Assembly (NCBI RefSeq): GCF_009827495.1
Contig: NZ_WTZA01000001.1
Location: 868,001 to 932,000 of the forward strand
DNA length: 64,000 nucleotides
Direction: 5' to 3'
Source: Tsuneonella aeria
GTDB taxonomy: Bacteria; Pseudomonadota; Alphaproteobacteria; Sphingomonadales; Sphingomonadaceae
In this document: in pieces, positions 17,653 to 25,485 of the stretch
Layout: each line of letters begins with the position of its first letter
Numbering within the stretch: the first letter of the stretch is position 1
Program-made: the position numbers and the translations under genes
The notes under the pieces: generated by a model
Database searches by the model: none
What the model saw: only the letters and a program-made list of their open reading frames with translations
Told to the model about the DNA's origin: nothing

Positions 17653-18333
17653 TCAGTTGGCGCGGGGCTGTTCGTCGGGATCGTCGAGGCTGTAACCGAG
17701 GCCACGGATGGTCGTTATGACATCTGCACCCAGCTTCTTGCGAATGCGGGTGACGAAAACCTCGATCGTGTTGGAATCACGGTCGAAATCCTGATCGTAG
17801 ATATGTTCGATCAGTTCGGTGCGGCTGACGACCTTGCCCTTGTGGTGCATCAGGTAGCTCAGCAGCTTGTATTCCTGTGCGGTCAGCTTCACCGGCTCCC
17901 CCGACAGGGTGACGCGGCCCGAACGGGTGTCGAGGCGGACGGGGCCCGCGGTCAGCTCGCTCGAGGTGTTGCCGCTCGCCCGGCGGATCAGGGCGCGCAG
18001 GCGGGCAATCAGCTCCTCCGTCTGGAACGGCTTTGCAAGGTAATCGTCGGCGCCGGCATCGAGCCCGGCGACCTTGTCGGACCAGCTGTCGCGCGCGGTC
18101 AGCACAAGCACCGGGAACTTGCGCCCCTCCTTGCGCCACATGCCGAGCACGGTGAGGCCATCGATCTCCGGCAGCCCGAGATCGAGGATCACGGCATCGT
18201 ATTCCTCGGTCGAGCCCATGAAGTGCCCATCTTCGCCATCGGTGGCGAGATCGACGGCATAGCCGGTCTGCTCCAGCGTGGATTTGAGCTGCTTGCCGAG
18301 GGTCGGCTCGTCCTCGACGATCAGTAGGCGCAT
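17653..18333 (-). CDS. OmpR/PhoP-family response regulator
   Basis: 226 aa. N-terminal receiver with acidic pocket ED at 7-8, phospho-acceptor Asp51 in AVILDLGLPEIDG, Thr in VLTARD and Lys in LAKPF; C-terminal winged helix with EYKLLSYLMHHKGKVVSR and the recognition region NTIEVFVTRIRKKLG. Partner of the kinase immediately downstream. The ATG at 18333 gives the canonical MRLLIVEDEP start. Three 8-bp-spaced CAAC words upstream may be its own operator. Confidence 0.95.
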   Translation of the reverse strand: MRLLIVEDEPTLGKQLKSTLEQTGYAVDLATDGEDGHFMGSTEEYDAVILDLGLPEIDGLTVLGMWRKEGRKFPVLVLTARDSWSDKVAGLDAGADDYLAKPFQTEELIARLRALIRRASGNTSSELTAGPVRLDTRSGRVTLSGEPVKLTAQEYKLLSYLMHHKGKVVSRTELIEHIYDQDFDRDSNTIEVFVTRIRKKLGADVITTIRGLGYSLDDPDEQPRAN

Positions 18334-18375
18334 GGGCGAGTGGTCCCTGTTGAGTTGTCGCGCAGGATGTGGGCG

Positions 18376-18395
18376 CAACAGGTCAACGCGTCAAC
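18376..18395 (-). promoter_or_regulatory. Triple GTTG direct repeat upstream of the response regulator
   Basis: On the minus strand GTTG occurs three times with an exact 8-bp period (complement CAAC at 18376-18379, 18384-18387 and 18392-18395). Tandem short repeats upstream of the gene are the kind of site bound by OmpR/PhoP-type dimers, so autoregulation is possible. The repeats also contain TTGACG and TTGACC, which could serve as -35 elements. No function is shown. Confidence 0.3.
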
Positions 18396-18434
18396 CGAGC
18401 CAGCGGTTTCCGCAGGGCTCGGGGACGCCCGCGA

Positions 18435-18728
18435 TCAGCGCGATACGTTCAGCACCCGGCCGGTGCGCGCGTCGACGTCGACATAGGTCACCCGCCCTTC
18501 GCGGATGAACTTCAGGCGATAGGCCATGGCGGTCGCATCGTAGGCGGGGCCGAGGTATTCGCTGCCGCGCATCTGCGGCAGGATCCGCCCTTCGATCTCG
18601 CGCAACGGCAGCACGTTGCCAGCCCGCATTTCCTTGCGCGCGGCGCCCTGTTCGTTGCGCTGGGCGAGCGCCGGCGCACCCGGAATGACGAGCGCGGCGG
18701 CGATGAGCGAGGCGACGATGGCTTTCAT
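18435..18728 (-). CDS. Periplasmic PepSY-domain protein
   Basis: 97 aa with a cleavable signal peptide (MKAIVASLIAAALVIPGAPA then LAQ). The mature protein is a single PepSY-like unit, with the typical last strands YRLKFIREGRVTYVDVDART and GRVLNVSR. PepSY proteins are thought to restrain proteases or to serve as periplasmic sensor partners. It lies about 100 bp upstream of the response regulator on the same strand, a common neighbour arrangement for PhoPQ-like systems in this group. Confidence 0.85.
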   Translation of the reverse strand: MKAIVASLIAAALVIPGAPALAQRNEQGAARKEMRAGNVLPLREIEGRILPQMRGSEYLGPAYDATAMAYRLKFIREGRVTYVDVDARTGRVLNVSR

Positions 18729-18790
18729 GAGGAAAGAGTGCCTAGCCGCCCCGCATTGAACAACCCGTGAATGCCGGCGCGCCGCGCCGT

Positions 18791-19519
18791 TCAGCGTGTC
18801 ATTTCGAACGTGACCGCGACATTGACCGTCGTTCCCACCAGGCCAGGCTCCACCGGGGTGGCCTTGGCATCCATCTGCGATGCCACCATCGCGCGCTCGT
18901 AGGGCATGGGCCGCACGGGGCTGACGTTCTCGCTGATCGAAAGCAGGCGCACGCCAGTGTAGCCCGCCCAGCGCGCGTATTCGGTGGCCTGGGCCTGGGC
19001 CCGGTCGAACGCGGCCTTGCGGGCCTGCGCGCGCGGCGCGCTGTCATCGTCGATCGAGAAACTGGGGCCGCCGATGTCGGTTGCCCCGGCGGCGACCAGC
19101 GCGTCGAGGACCGGGCCGGTCCGCTTCACATCGCGCAGGGTCACGCTGACGCGGTTCGATGCCTGGTATCCGCGGAACACCTGCCGCTGCGCCGTCTGGT
19201 CATAATCGTACTGCGCGCCAAGGTTGATGCCGGTGGTCTGCACATCGTCGGCCGCGATGCCAAGCGCCCGTATCCGCTGGACGACCTTGTCCATCGCCTG
19301 CGCGTTGGCACGCATCGCCTCCACCGCGGTGGGGGCCTGCGTCGTCACACCCGCGCTCACTTCGGCGATATCGGGCCGCGCCTTCACCGTTTCCGTCACC
19401 GAGAGTTCGACCAGCGGGCCCTGCGACGTCACCTGCACCTCCGCGCCCGAAGCGGCGGCGGGAACGGCGACAGCGGCAGAAGCGGCGGCGGCGGCGATGG
19501 CGAGTGACTGACGGTTCAT
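18791..19519 (-). CDS. SIMPL-domain (DUF541) periplasmic protein
   Basis: 242 aa. An Ala-rich signal peptide (ends near AAASG) precedes the SIMPL/DUF541 domain with its opening LVELSVTETVKARPDIAEVS, GVTTQAPTAVEAMRANAQAM, GIAADDVQTTGINL and the final GTTVNVAVTFEM. Members form periplasmic or outer-membrane-linked oligomers and have been tied to oxidative stress; the biochemical role is unclear. Divergent from the ABC-F gene. Confidence 0.9.
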   Translation of the reverse strand: MNRQSLAIAAAAASAAVAVPAAASGAEVQVTSQGPLVELSVTETVKARPDIAEVSAGVTTQAPTAVEAMRANAQAMDKVVQRIRALGIAADDVQTTGINLGAQYDYDQTAQRQVFRGYQASNRVSVTLRDVKRTGPVLDALVAAGATDIGGPSFSIDDDSAPRAQARKAAFDRAQAQATEYARWAGYTGVRLLSISENVSPVRPMPYERAMVASQMDAKATPVEPGLVGTTVNVAVTFEMTR

Positions 19520-19638
19520 GCGGAATGTGCTCCTCGTTATGACTGCGCCTGGGATTGCCGGGTCGGCGCTTACGCACCGGTGAACATCCGCCGTTCGCGG
19601 TTGTTCCGCCAGCGCCGCGCCGCTATCGGCCGCGCCCT

Positions 19639-21447
19639 ATGGCGCAACCTCCGATCTTGAGCTGGGAAGGGCTCGGCCTGCAACAGGGCGGCCGCTGGCT
19701 GTTCCAGGACCTCGACCTGCATATCGGACCGCGCGACCGGATCGCGCTGATCGGCCGCAACGGCGCGGGCAAGACCACGCTGTTCCGCCTGATCGACGGG
19801 CAGATCGAGGCGGATCGCGGCGTCCGCAAGGTCAAGCCCGGCACGCGTATCGTGCTGCTGGAGCAGGAGCCGGACCTCACCGGCCACGCCACCTTGCTGG
19901 ACTGGGCGCTGGCGGGCGGCCATGCGCCGGCGCGGCACGAGGTGGAGGCGATCGCCGGGCAGCTTGGCATCGACATGGAAACGGCCACGGCCGGTGCCAG
20001 CGGCGGGGAACGGAGACGGGCGGCGATCGCCCGCGCCCTGGCGCAGGACCCTGACCTGCTGCTGATGGACGAGCCGACCAACCACCTTGACCTCGCGGCG
20101 ATCGACTGGCTGGAAGACTGGCTGAAGCGCTTCACCGGCGCATTCGTCGTCATCAGCCACGACCGCACGTTCCTGAAGCGCCTGACCAGCGCGACCCTGT
20201 GGCTCGACCGCGGATCGATGCGCCGCAAGGACGTCGGCTTCGGCGGGTACGAGGCCTGGGAGGAACAGGTCTATGCCGAAGAGGCCCGCAACGCCGAACG
20301 GATGGACGCCAAGCTGAAGATCGAGGCGCACTGGCTGGAACGCGGCGTGACCGCCCGCCGCAAGCGCAACCAGGGCCGGCTGGAAAAACTCCACCAGATG
20401 CGCGCGGCCCGCGCCGCGATGATCAACCCGGCCGGCACCGCCAAACTGCAGCTTGCAAACGAAGGAGAATTCAAGAGCAAGTCGGTCATCGTTGCCGAGA
20501 ATATCAGCAAGTCTTTCGGCGACCGGCGCATCATAAGAGAATTCTCTTTGCGCATTCAGCGGGGCGACCGGATCGGCGTGGTCGGCTCAAACGGGGCGGG
20601 CAAGACAACGCTTTTGCGGCTGCTCACAGGGACGCTCGCTCCGGACAGCGGCACGGTCACCATTTCGCAGAAATTGACCGGGATCGTGATCGACCAGCAA
20701 CGCAGCCTGATGGCGCCGGAGAAAACCGTGCGGGAGGTGCTGGCCGAAGGCGGGGACTGGATCGACGTCGGCGACGCCCGCAAGCACGTGCAGGGTTACC
20801 TCAAGGAATTCCTGTTCGATCCCGCCATCGTCGATGCCAAGGTCGGTACCCTTTCCGGCGGAGAGCGCAGCCGCCTGCTGCTGGCGCGCGAATTTGCCCG
20901 GCGTTCGAACCTGCTGGTGCTGGACGAACCGACCAACGACCTTGATCTCGAAACGCTGGACCTGCTGCAGGAAGTGATCGCGGATTATGACGGCACGGTG
21001 CTGATCGTCAGCCACGATCGCGACTTCCTCGACCGCACGGTCACGGTCACCCTGGGCCTCGACGGCAGCGGACGGGTGGACGTGGTTGCGGGCGGGTACG
21101 AAGATTGGGCGGCACGGCGCAAGGCGGCGGCCGGCAATGCGGCAAAGGCCGGTTCCGCCAAGATGGTGGGCGACCGCTCCGCGCCCGCCCCGCCCACCCC
21201 ACCCGCTCCTTCGCGGGCGCCGCGACTGACCTACAAGGACCAGCGCGATCTCGAATTGCTTCCCGCCCGGATAGAGGAACTCGACAGGGCAATCGCCAAG
21301 GGCGAAGACATCCTGGCCGACCCCGACCTCTATGCCCGCGATCCGGCGCGCTTCGCCAGCGTGATGAAAGGGATCGAAACCGCCCGGGCGGAACGCGATG
21401 CGGCCGAGGAACGCTGGCTCGTCCTGGCTGAACAGGCGGAGGGCTGA
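19639..21447 (+). CDS. uup: ABC-F family ATPase (Uup-like)
   Basis: 602-aa soluble protein with two fused ABC ATPases and no membrane domain. First half: Walker A GRNGAGKTTLFRL, signature ASGGERRRAAIARAL, Walker B LLLMDEPTNHLDL. Linker of charged helices (ERGVTARRKRNQGRLEKLHQ). Second half: GSNGAGKTTLLRLL, LSGGERSRLLLAREF, LLVLDEPTNDLDL. A C-terminal coiled coil (RIEELDRAIAKGEDI onward) is the Uup mark. ABC-F proteins act on ribosomes; Uup also affects transposon excision in E. coli. The ATG at 19639 gives MAQPPILSWEGL. Confidence 0.93.
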   Translation: MAQPPILSWEGLGLQQGGRWLFQDLDLHIGPRDRIALIGRNGAGKTTLFRLIDGQIEADRGVRKVKPGTRIVLLEQEPDLTGHATLLDWALAGGHAPARHEVEAIAGQLGIDMETATAGASGGERRRAAIARALAQDPDLLLMDEPTNHLDLAAIDWLEDWLKRFTGAFVVISHDRTFLKRLTSATLWLDRGSMRRKDVGFGGYEAWEEQVYAEEARNAERMDAKLKIEAHWLERGVTARRKRNQGRLEKLHQMRAARAAMINPAGTAKLQLANEGEFKSKSVIVAENISKSFGDRRIIREFSLRIQRGDRIGVVGSNGAGKTTLLRLLTGTLAPDSGTVTISQKLTGIVIDQQRSLMAPEKTVREVLAEGGDWIDVGDARKHVQGYLKEFLFDPAIVDAKVGTLSGGERSRLLLAREFARRSNLLVLDEPTNDLDLETLDLLQEVIADYDGTVLIVSHDRDFLDRTVTVTLGLDGSGRVDVVAGGYEDWAARRKAAAGNAAKAGSAKMVGDRSAPAPPTPPAPSRAPRLTYKDQRDLELLPARIEELDRAIAKGEDILADPDLYARDPARFASVMKGIETARAERDAAEERWLVLAEQAEG

Positions 21448-21492
21448 CCGGAATTCGCTTGCGGACCCGCGTCGCAAGCGCAATGCAGCCGC

Positions 21493-22179
21493 ATGACAGT
21501 CCCGTTACAGACCCCGCGGCGTATCCAGCGCAATGTGCTGGCAGTCGGCGAGAAGCGCCTGCTCGCGTGGCTGTGCGCGCGGCTTCCGGCCAGCGTCACG
21601 CCTGACGGGCTGACGGCGCTGGCGATGCTGGCAGCCCTCGCCATCGGTGCCGGATACGCCCTCAGCACCCTGCATCCGGCCTGGCTGATCCTGGCAGTCG
21701 CGGGTTACCCGATCCACTGGTTCGGCGATTCGCTCGACGGAACGATCGCGCGCTATCGCCACATCGAGCGGCCGCGTTTCGGGTATTTCATCGACCACAG
21801 TTGCGACGGGTTCGCCGCGCTGCTGATCCTGGGTGGCCTGGGGATCAGTCCCTATCTCCAGGTGGAGATCGCGCTGTTCGCCGTGGTGGCCTATCTGCTG
21901 CTGGCCGTGCACACGTTCTTGCTGGCGAAAGTGGCCGGCGAGTTTCCCCTGTCCCACATGGGCGCCGGACCGACCGAACTGCGGCTGATCCTGATCGCGC
22001 TGACGGTGACGATGGGCGTGCTCGGCCCCGACTTTGGCCGCATTGCCGGGTTCAACCTGTTCGATATCGTGTTCGGCGCGCTCGCGACGTTGCTGATCGG
22101 TATTTTCATAGTGCAGACTGTGCGGGTGGGACGCAGCTTGGCCGCGAGCGATCGGGCCGACCGCACCGGCCTCAGGTAA
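21493..22179 (+). CDS. CDP-alcohol phosphatidyltransferase family membrane enzyme
   Basis: 228 aa with five to six hydrophobic segments. The catalytic motif is present at 82-105 (D82, G83, A86, R87, G97, D101, D105), with 9 residues between R and the Gly where the standard pattern has 8. The acceptor alcohol is not evident; it is a second enzyme of the same superfamily as pssA in this window. Follows the ABC-F gene by 45 bp and overlaps the convergent DUF6456 gene by 8 bp. Confidence 0.85.
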   Translation: MTVPLQTPRRIQRNVLAVGEKRLLAWLCARLPASVTPDGLTALAMLAALAIGAGYALSTLHPAWLILAVAGYPIHWFGDSLDGTIARYRHIERPRFGYFIDHSCDGFAALLILGGLGISPYLQVEIALFAVVAYLLLAVHTFLLAKVAGEFPLSHMGAGPTELRLILIALTVTMGVLGPDFGRIAGFNLFDIVFGALATLLIGIFIVQTVRVGRSLAASDRADRTGLR

Positions 22180-22645
22180 TCCGGTAGAAATCGGCGACGC
22201 GCGCAAGCGCAAGGCGGAGCACCAGCTTGCCGCTGCGCGCCGGCCATTCCATCGCGCGTTCCGCGTGAGGCAGCGTCTCTCCGGCGCAGACCACCCGCCA
22301 GAGGATATCGGCCAGGCCTGCTCCAGCCGCGGCGAGGGCGCCATCGAACCGCTGCTTGGCGGCAAGCTGCCGCTCGCCAGGGGTCAGGCCGGTATCCCCC
22401 GTCGTGCGAACCCGCACAGGCTCCCACAGCATTGTCACGCGCGGCGCAAGGTTTGCCCGTTCATAGTCGGCGCGCAGCCGTTCGCCGGCAGCGAACAGGC
22501 GGTCGCACAGATGCCCGCGGGCATGAAGCCATGCGACCGGCGATTCGGCGAGATTGACGGTGACTGTGCGCCGCTTCGCCCGGGCCGGTCCCGACCGCAC
22601 GGGGCCTTCGACGGTGAGTTCGCGTTCGGCGAGTTCGCGTTTCAA
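22172..22645 (-). CDS. DUF6456-domain protein
   Basis: 157 aa, starting with TTG at 22645: CCAGGAGAGCACCA precedes it, giving a good Shine-Dalgarno, and no ATG lies between it and the conserved region. The conserved core is VNLAESPVAWLHARG, FAAGERLRADYERANLAPRV, then a helical C-terminus (WRVVCAGETLPHAERAMEWP, KLVLRLALARVADFY). The helical character and basic composition suggest a DNA-binding role, but the family has no established function. Divergent from the XRE regulator gene. Confidence 0.8.
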   Translation of the reverse strand: MKRELAERELTVEGPVRSGPARAKRRTVTVNLAESPVAWLHARGHLCDRLFAAGERLRADYERANLAPRVTMLWEPVRVRTTGDTGLTPGERQLAAKQRFDGALAAAGAGLADILWRVVCAGETLPHAERAMEWPARSGKLVLRLALARVADFYRIT

Positions 22646-22729
22646 TGGTGCTCTCCTGGCTGACGGATGCGCTTGCCAAAACGGAACGCATGTAGGAAAG
22701 CGGAAAACCGATCTGGTTAGGAGAATGCG

Positions 22730-23302
22730 GTGATCAACCGTATCCGCGACATCCGCCGAAGCAAGGGCATGACATTGGCGGACCTCGCCGGGGCTTGCTC
22801 CCCGCCGACCACGGCACAAACCATCGGCCGGCTCGAAACCGGCATGCGCAACCTCTCGCTTCGCTGGATGGACCGGATTGCCGCCGCGCTGGGCGTCGAT
22901 CCCGAAACGCTCGTCCGGTCGGAGTCGAATGCGCCGGCCCAGGTTGTCGCGACTCTCGCAGCCGATGGGCCGCACCCTCTTCCCTCACCCCGAGATGCAA
23001 TTGTGCCCACCGAACTGGGCGGAGACGGCATACGCGTCGTGCTGTCGGTGGAAGCCAGCGCGGGCGAATACCGTGCCGGAGACCAGCTCTGGTTGCGGCA
23101 AATCGCGCCGGAGGATGCGGCAAGGGCGGTGAACCGCGACGTGCTGGTGCCGCGAAAGGGCGGCCGCTTCGCGTTCGGCCGGCTGATCGACCGGCGGGCC
23201 GGCAAGGTTGGCGTGCTGCCGGTGGGCGCCGGGCAGAAGCAGCAGGTGATCGACGATCCGGCCTGGATCGCCGTTGCCGAAATGCTTGTGCGGCGCCTGT
23301 GA
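22730..23302 (+). CDS. XRE-family transcriptional regulator with S24-like C-terminus
   Basis: 190 aa, GTG start preceded by TAGGAGAATGCG. Residues 1-65 form a helix-turn-helix (MINRIRDIRRSKGMTLADLA, RLETGMRNLSLRWMDRIAAA). The C-terminal 110 residues resemble the beta-rich LexA/CI fold (GDQLWLRQIAPEDAARAVNR, GRFAFGRLIDRR), but no clear Ser/Lys cleavage dyad is seen, so self-cleavage is doubtful. Its stop overlaps a possible GTG start of the glycosyltransferase gene (GTGA). Confidence 0.82.
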   Translation: MINRIRDIRRSKGMTLADLAGACSPPTTAQTIGRLETGMRNLSLRWMDRIAAALGVDPETLVRSESNAPAQVVATLAADGPHPLPSPRDAIVPTELGGDGIRVVLSVEASAGEYRAGDQLWLRQIAPEDAARAVNRDVLVPRKGGRFAFGRLIDRRAGKVGVLPVGAGQKQQVIDDPAWIAVAEMLVRRL

Positions 23303-23307
23303 CGGCG

Positions 23308-24489
23308 ATGCGCCGCGTTCTCTCGATCTCCACTCTCTATCCCAATCCCGCCGCGCCGCGCTTCGGCGCGTTTGTCGCCCGCAGCATGGAGGCGCTCGCC
23401 GCGCTGGGCGACTGGCATGTGACCGTGGTCAACCCGATCGGCCTCCCCCCGATGGCACTCGGCCGATATCGCGCGCTGAAGGCTGCCACGGTTGATGCGG
23501 TGGAGCGCAAGGTGGAGGTCTATCGCCCCCCCTTCCGACTCATCCCGACCTTCGGCGCACGGAACAATCCGGCCCGCATCGCGCGCGCCATATTGCCGCT
23601 CGTCCGCCGCCTGCATGGCGAGGCGCCGTTCGATCTGGTCGACGCCCAGTTCTTCTATCCCGATGGCCCCGCCGCCGCGGAAGTCGCGAAAGCCCTGGGA
23701 CTCCCGCTTTCGATCAAGGCGCGCGGATCGGACATTCACTATTGGGGCGGGAAGCCATGGGCTCTCGCGCAGATGCTGGCCGCAGCAGAGCAGGCAACCG
23801 GCCTGCTCGCCGTTTCGCAAGCGCTCGCCCGCGACATGAGCGATCTGGGGTTCCCCGGGCACAGGATCACCGTGCACCGCACCGGGCTCGACCGCGACCG
23901 CTTCCGCCCCCTGCATCACCCGCAACTTCGCCGCCGGCTTGGCCGTGAACTCGGGATCGAACTACCGGCTTCGGCACCTGTGCTCGTTTCGGTGGGGGCC
24001 CTGATCCCGATCAAGGGGCAGGATCTGGTGATCGACGCGCTGGAGGGGCTTCCCCCCGACACTGTCCTGCTGCTGGTCGGCCATGGCCCCGAAGAATCAC
24101 GGCTTCGCACACAGGCGCGCGCGCGCGGGGCGGCGGACCGCGTGCATTTCCTCGGCAATGTCGATCATGACCTGCTGCCGCTCATCCTGTCCGCGGCGGA
24201 TGCGATGGTGCTGCCTTCCGCGCGCGAAGGGCTCGCCAATGCGTGGGTGGAGGCGCTGGCATGCGGCACCCCCCTGGTGATCTGCGACACTGGCGGCGCA
24301 CGGGAAGTGGTCGTCTCGCACGAAGCCGGGCGGATCGTCGCCCGGTATCCGCACGCGATCGCGGCGGGCGTGCGGGAACTGCTTGCCGACCCGCCGCGGC
24401 CAGAGGCGGTCGCTGCACTGGCGGACGGGTTCAGCTGGCAGGCCAACGCCGCGGCGCTGGCTGCGCATTACACCCGCCTCGCCGGCTGA
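23308..24489 (+). CDS. Family 4 glycosyltransferase (GT-B fold)
   Basis: 393 aa, soluble or peripherally membrane-bound. The N-terminal acceptor half starts RRVLSISTLYPNPAAPRFGA; the C-terminal donor half has SVGALIPIKGQDLVIDAL, the nucleotide-sugar loop, and the GT4 EX7E motif in REGLANAWVEALACGTPL. It would transfer a sugar to a glycan or lipid acceptor; donor and acceptor are unknown. It directly follows the XRE gene, and an in-frame GTG at 23299 would give a 4-nt overlap with that gene, so coupling or co-regulation is likely. Confidence 0.88.
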   Translation: MRRVLSISTLYPNPAAPRFGAFVARSMEALAALGDWHVTVVNPIGLPPMALGRYRALKAATVDAVERKVEVYRPPFRLIPTFGARNNPARIARAILPLVRRLHGEAPFDLVDAQFFYPDGPAAAEVAKALGLPLSIKARGSDIHYWGGKPWALAQMLAAAEQATGLLAVSQALARDMSDLGFPGHRITVHRTGLDRDRFRPLHHPQLRRRLGRELGIELPASAPVLVSVGALIPIKGQDLVIDALEGLPPDTVLLLVGHGPEESRLRTQARARGAADRVHFLGNVDHDLLPLILSAADAMVLPSAREGLANAWVEALACGTPLVICDTGGAREVVVSHEAGRIVARYPHAIAAGVRELLADPPRPEAVAALADGFSWQANAAALAAHYTRLAG

Positions 24490-24492
24490 ACG

Positions 24493-25470
24493 TCAGCCTT
24501 CGCCGCGGGCGATCCGCTCGGCCTGGTTCGGGCCTTCATCGGACGGCACGAAGCTGTCGGACTTGACCCCGAACCAGATCAGCAACGGCGCCGCCATGTA
24601 GGTGGAGCTGTAGGTGCCCACGAAGATACCCATGGTGATTGCCGCCGTCAGGCCGAACAGGCTGCTCGGCCCCAGGAACAGCAGCGGAATGAGCGCGATC
24701 AGCAGCGTGAGCGAAGTCATCACGGTGCGCGCCAGTGTTTCGTTCACCGAGAGGTTCAGAAGCTCCGGCAGCGGCATACGCCGATACTTTTTCATGTTTT
24801 CACGGATACGGTCGTAGATCACGATCGTGTCGTTCAGCGAATAGCCGATGATCGTCAGGATCGCCGCAACGATGTTGAGGTCGAATTCCATCTGGGTGAG
24901 CGCGAACAGGCCCATCGTCAGCGAAACGTCGTGAATGAGCGCGAATAGCGCGCCTACACCAAACTGCCATTCGAACCGCACCCAGATGTAGATCGAGATC
25001 CCGAGCATGGCGAGGGCAAGGGACAGAAGCCCCGTCTGGAAAAGTTCGCCCGACACCTTGCCGGACACCGAGTCGACCCCGTCGATCCGCGCCTCCGGAT
25101 GGGCTGCCTGGATCGCCTTCGTGATCCGGTTCGCCATTGTGTTGGCCAGATCGGGTTGCTCTTCGGACCCTTCGGGCAGCTTCATGCGGATCGACGCTTC
25201 GTTGGGCGCGCCGAACCGCTGGATGATCGGTTCTCCGTAGCCCAGCTCCTGGATCTCGTCGCGCATGGAGGCGACCGGTGCTTCCGGCTGGCCCACGAAG
25301 GTGACTCGGATCATCTGGCCGCCGACGAAGTCGACACCCAGGTTCAGACCCTTGGTTGCCACCAGTCCCCAGCTCGCAATGATCAGGAAAATGCTGACCA
25401 CGTAGAAAGGCACGCGCCATTTCAGGAAATTGATGTTGGTATTGTCGGGGACGAGCTTCAGGAGTTTCAT
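24493..25470 (-). CDS. secF: Protein translocase subunit SecF
   Basis: 325-aa inner-membrane partner of SecD, pulling exported proteins across with the proton gradient. One N-terminal membrane helix, a periplasmic domain (about 55-150) with the opening LGVDFVGGQMIRVTF, then five membrane helices, including NDTIVIYDRIRENMKKYR, the SecF signature. It follows secD by 15 bp. Length and order match the yajC-secD-secF operon. Confidence 0.97.
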   Translation of the reverse strand: MKLLKLVPDNTNINFLKWRVPFYVVSIFLIIASWGLVATKGLNLGVDFVGGQMIRVTFVGQPEAPVASMRDEIQELGYGEPIIQRFGAPNEASIRMKLPEGSEEQPDLANTMANRITKAIQAAHPEARIDGVDSVSGKVSGELFQTGLLSLALAMLGISIYIWVRFEWQFGVGALFALIHDVSLTMGLFALTQMEFDLNIVAAILTIIGYSLNDTIVIYDRIRENMKKYRRMPLPELLNLSVNETLARTVMTSLTLLIALIPLLFLGPSSLFGLTAAITMGIFVGTYSSTYMAAPLLIWFGVKSDSFVPSDEGPNQAERIARGEG

Positions 25471-25485
25471 CGGTTTCGTCCCTGG

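Noticed and set aside
20535..20555. Shared word GAATTCTCTTTGC with 59717-59730
   Set aside because: A 13-nt match between two sites in 64 kb is expected by chance.
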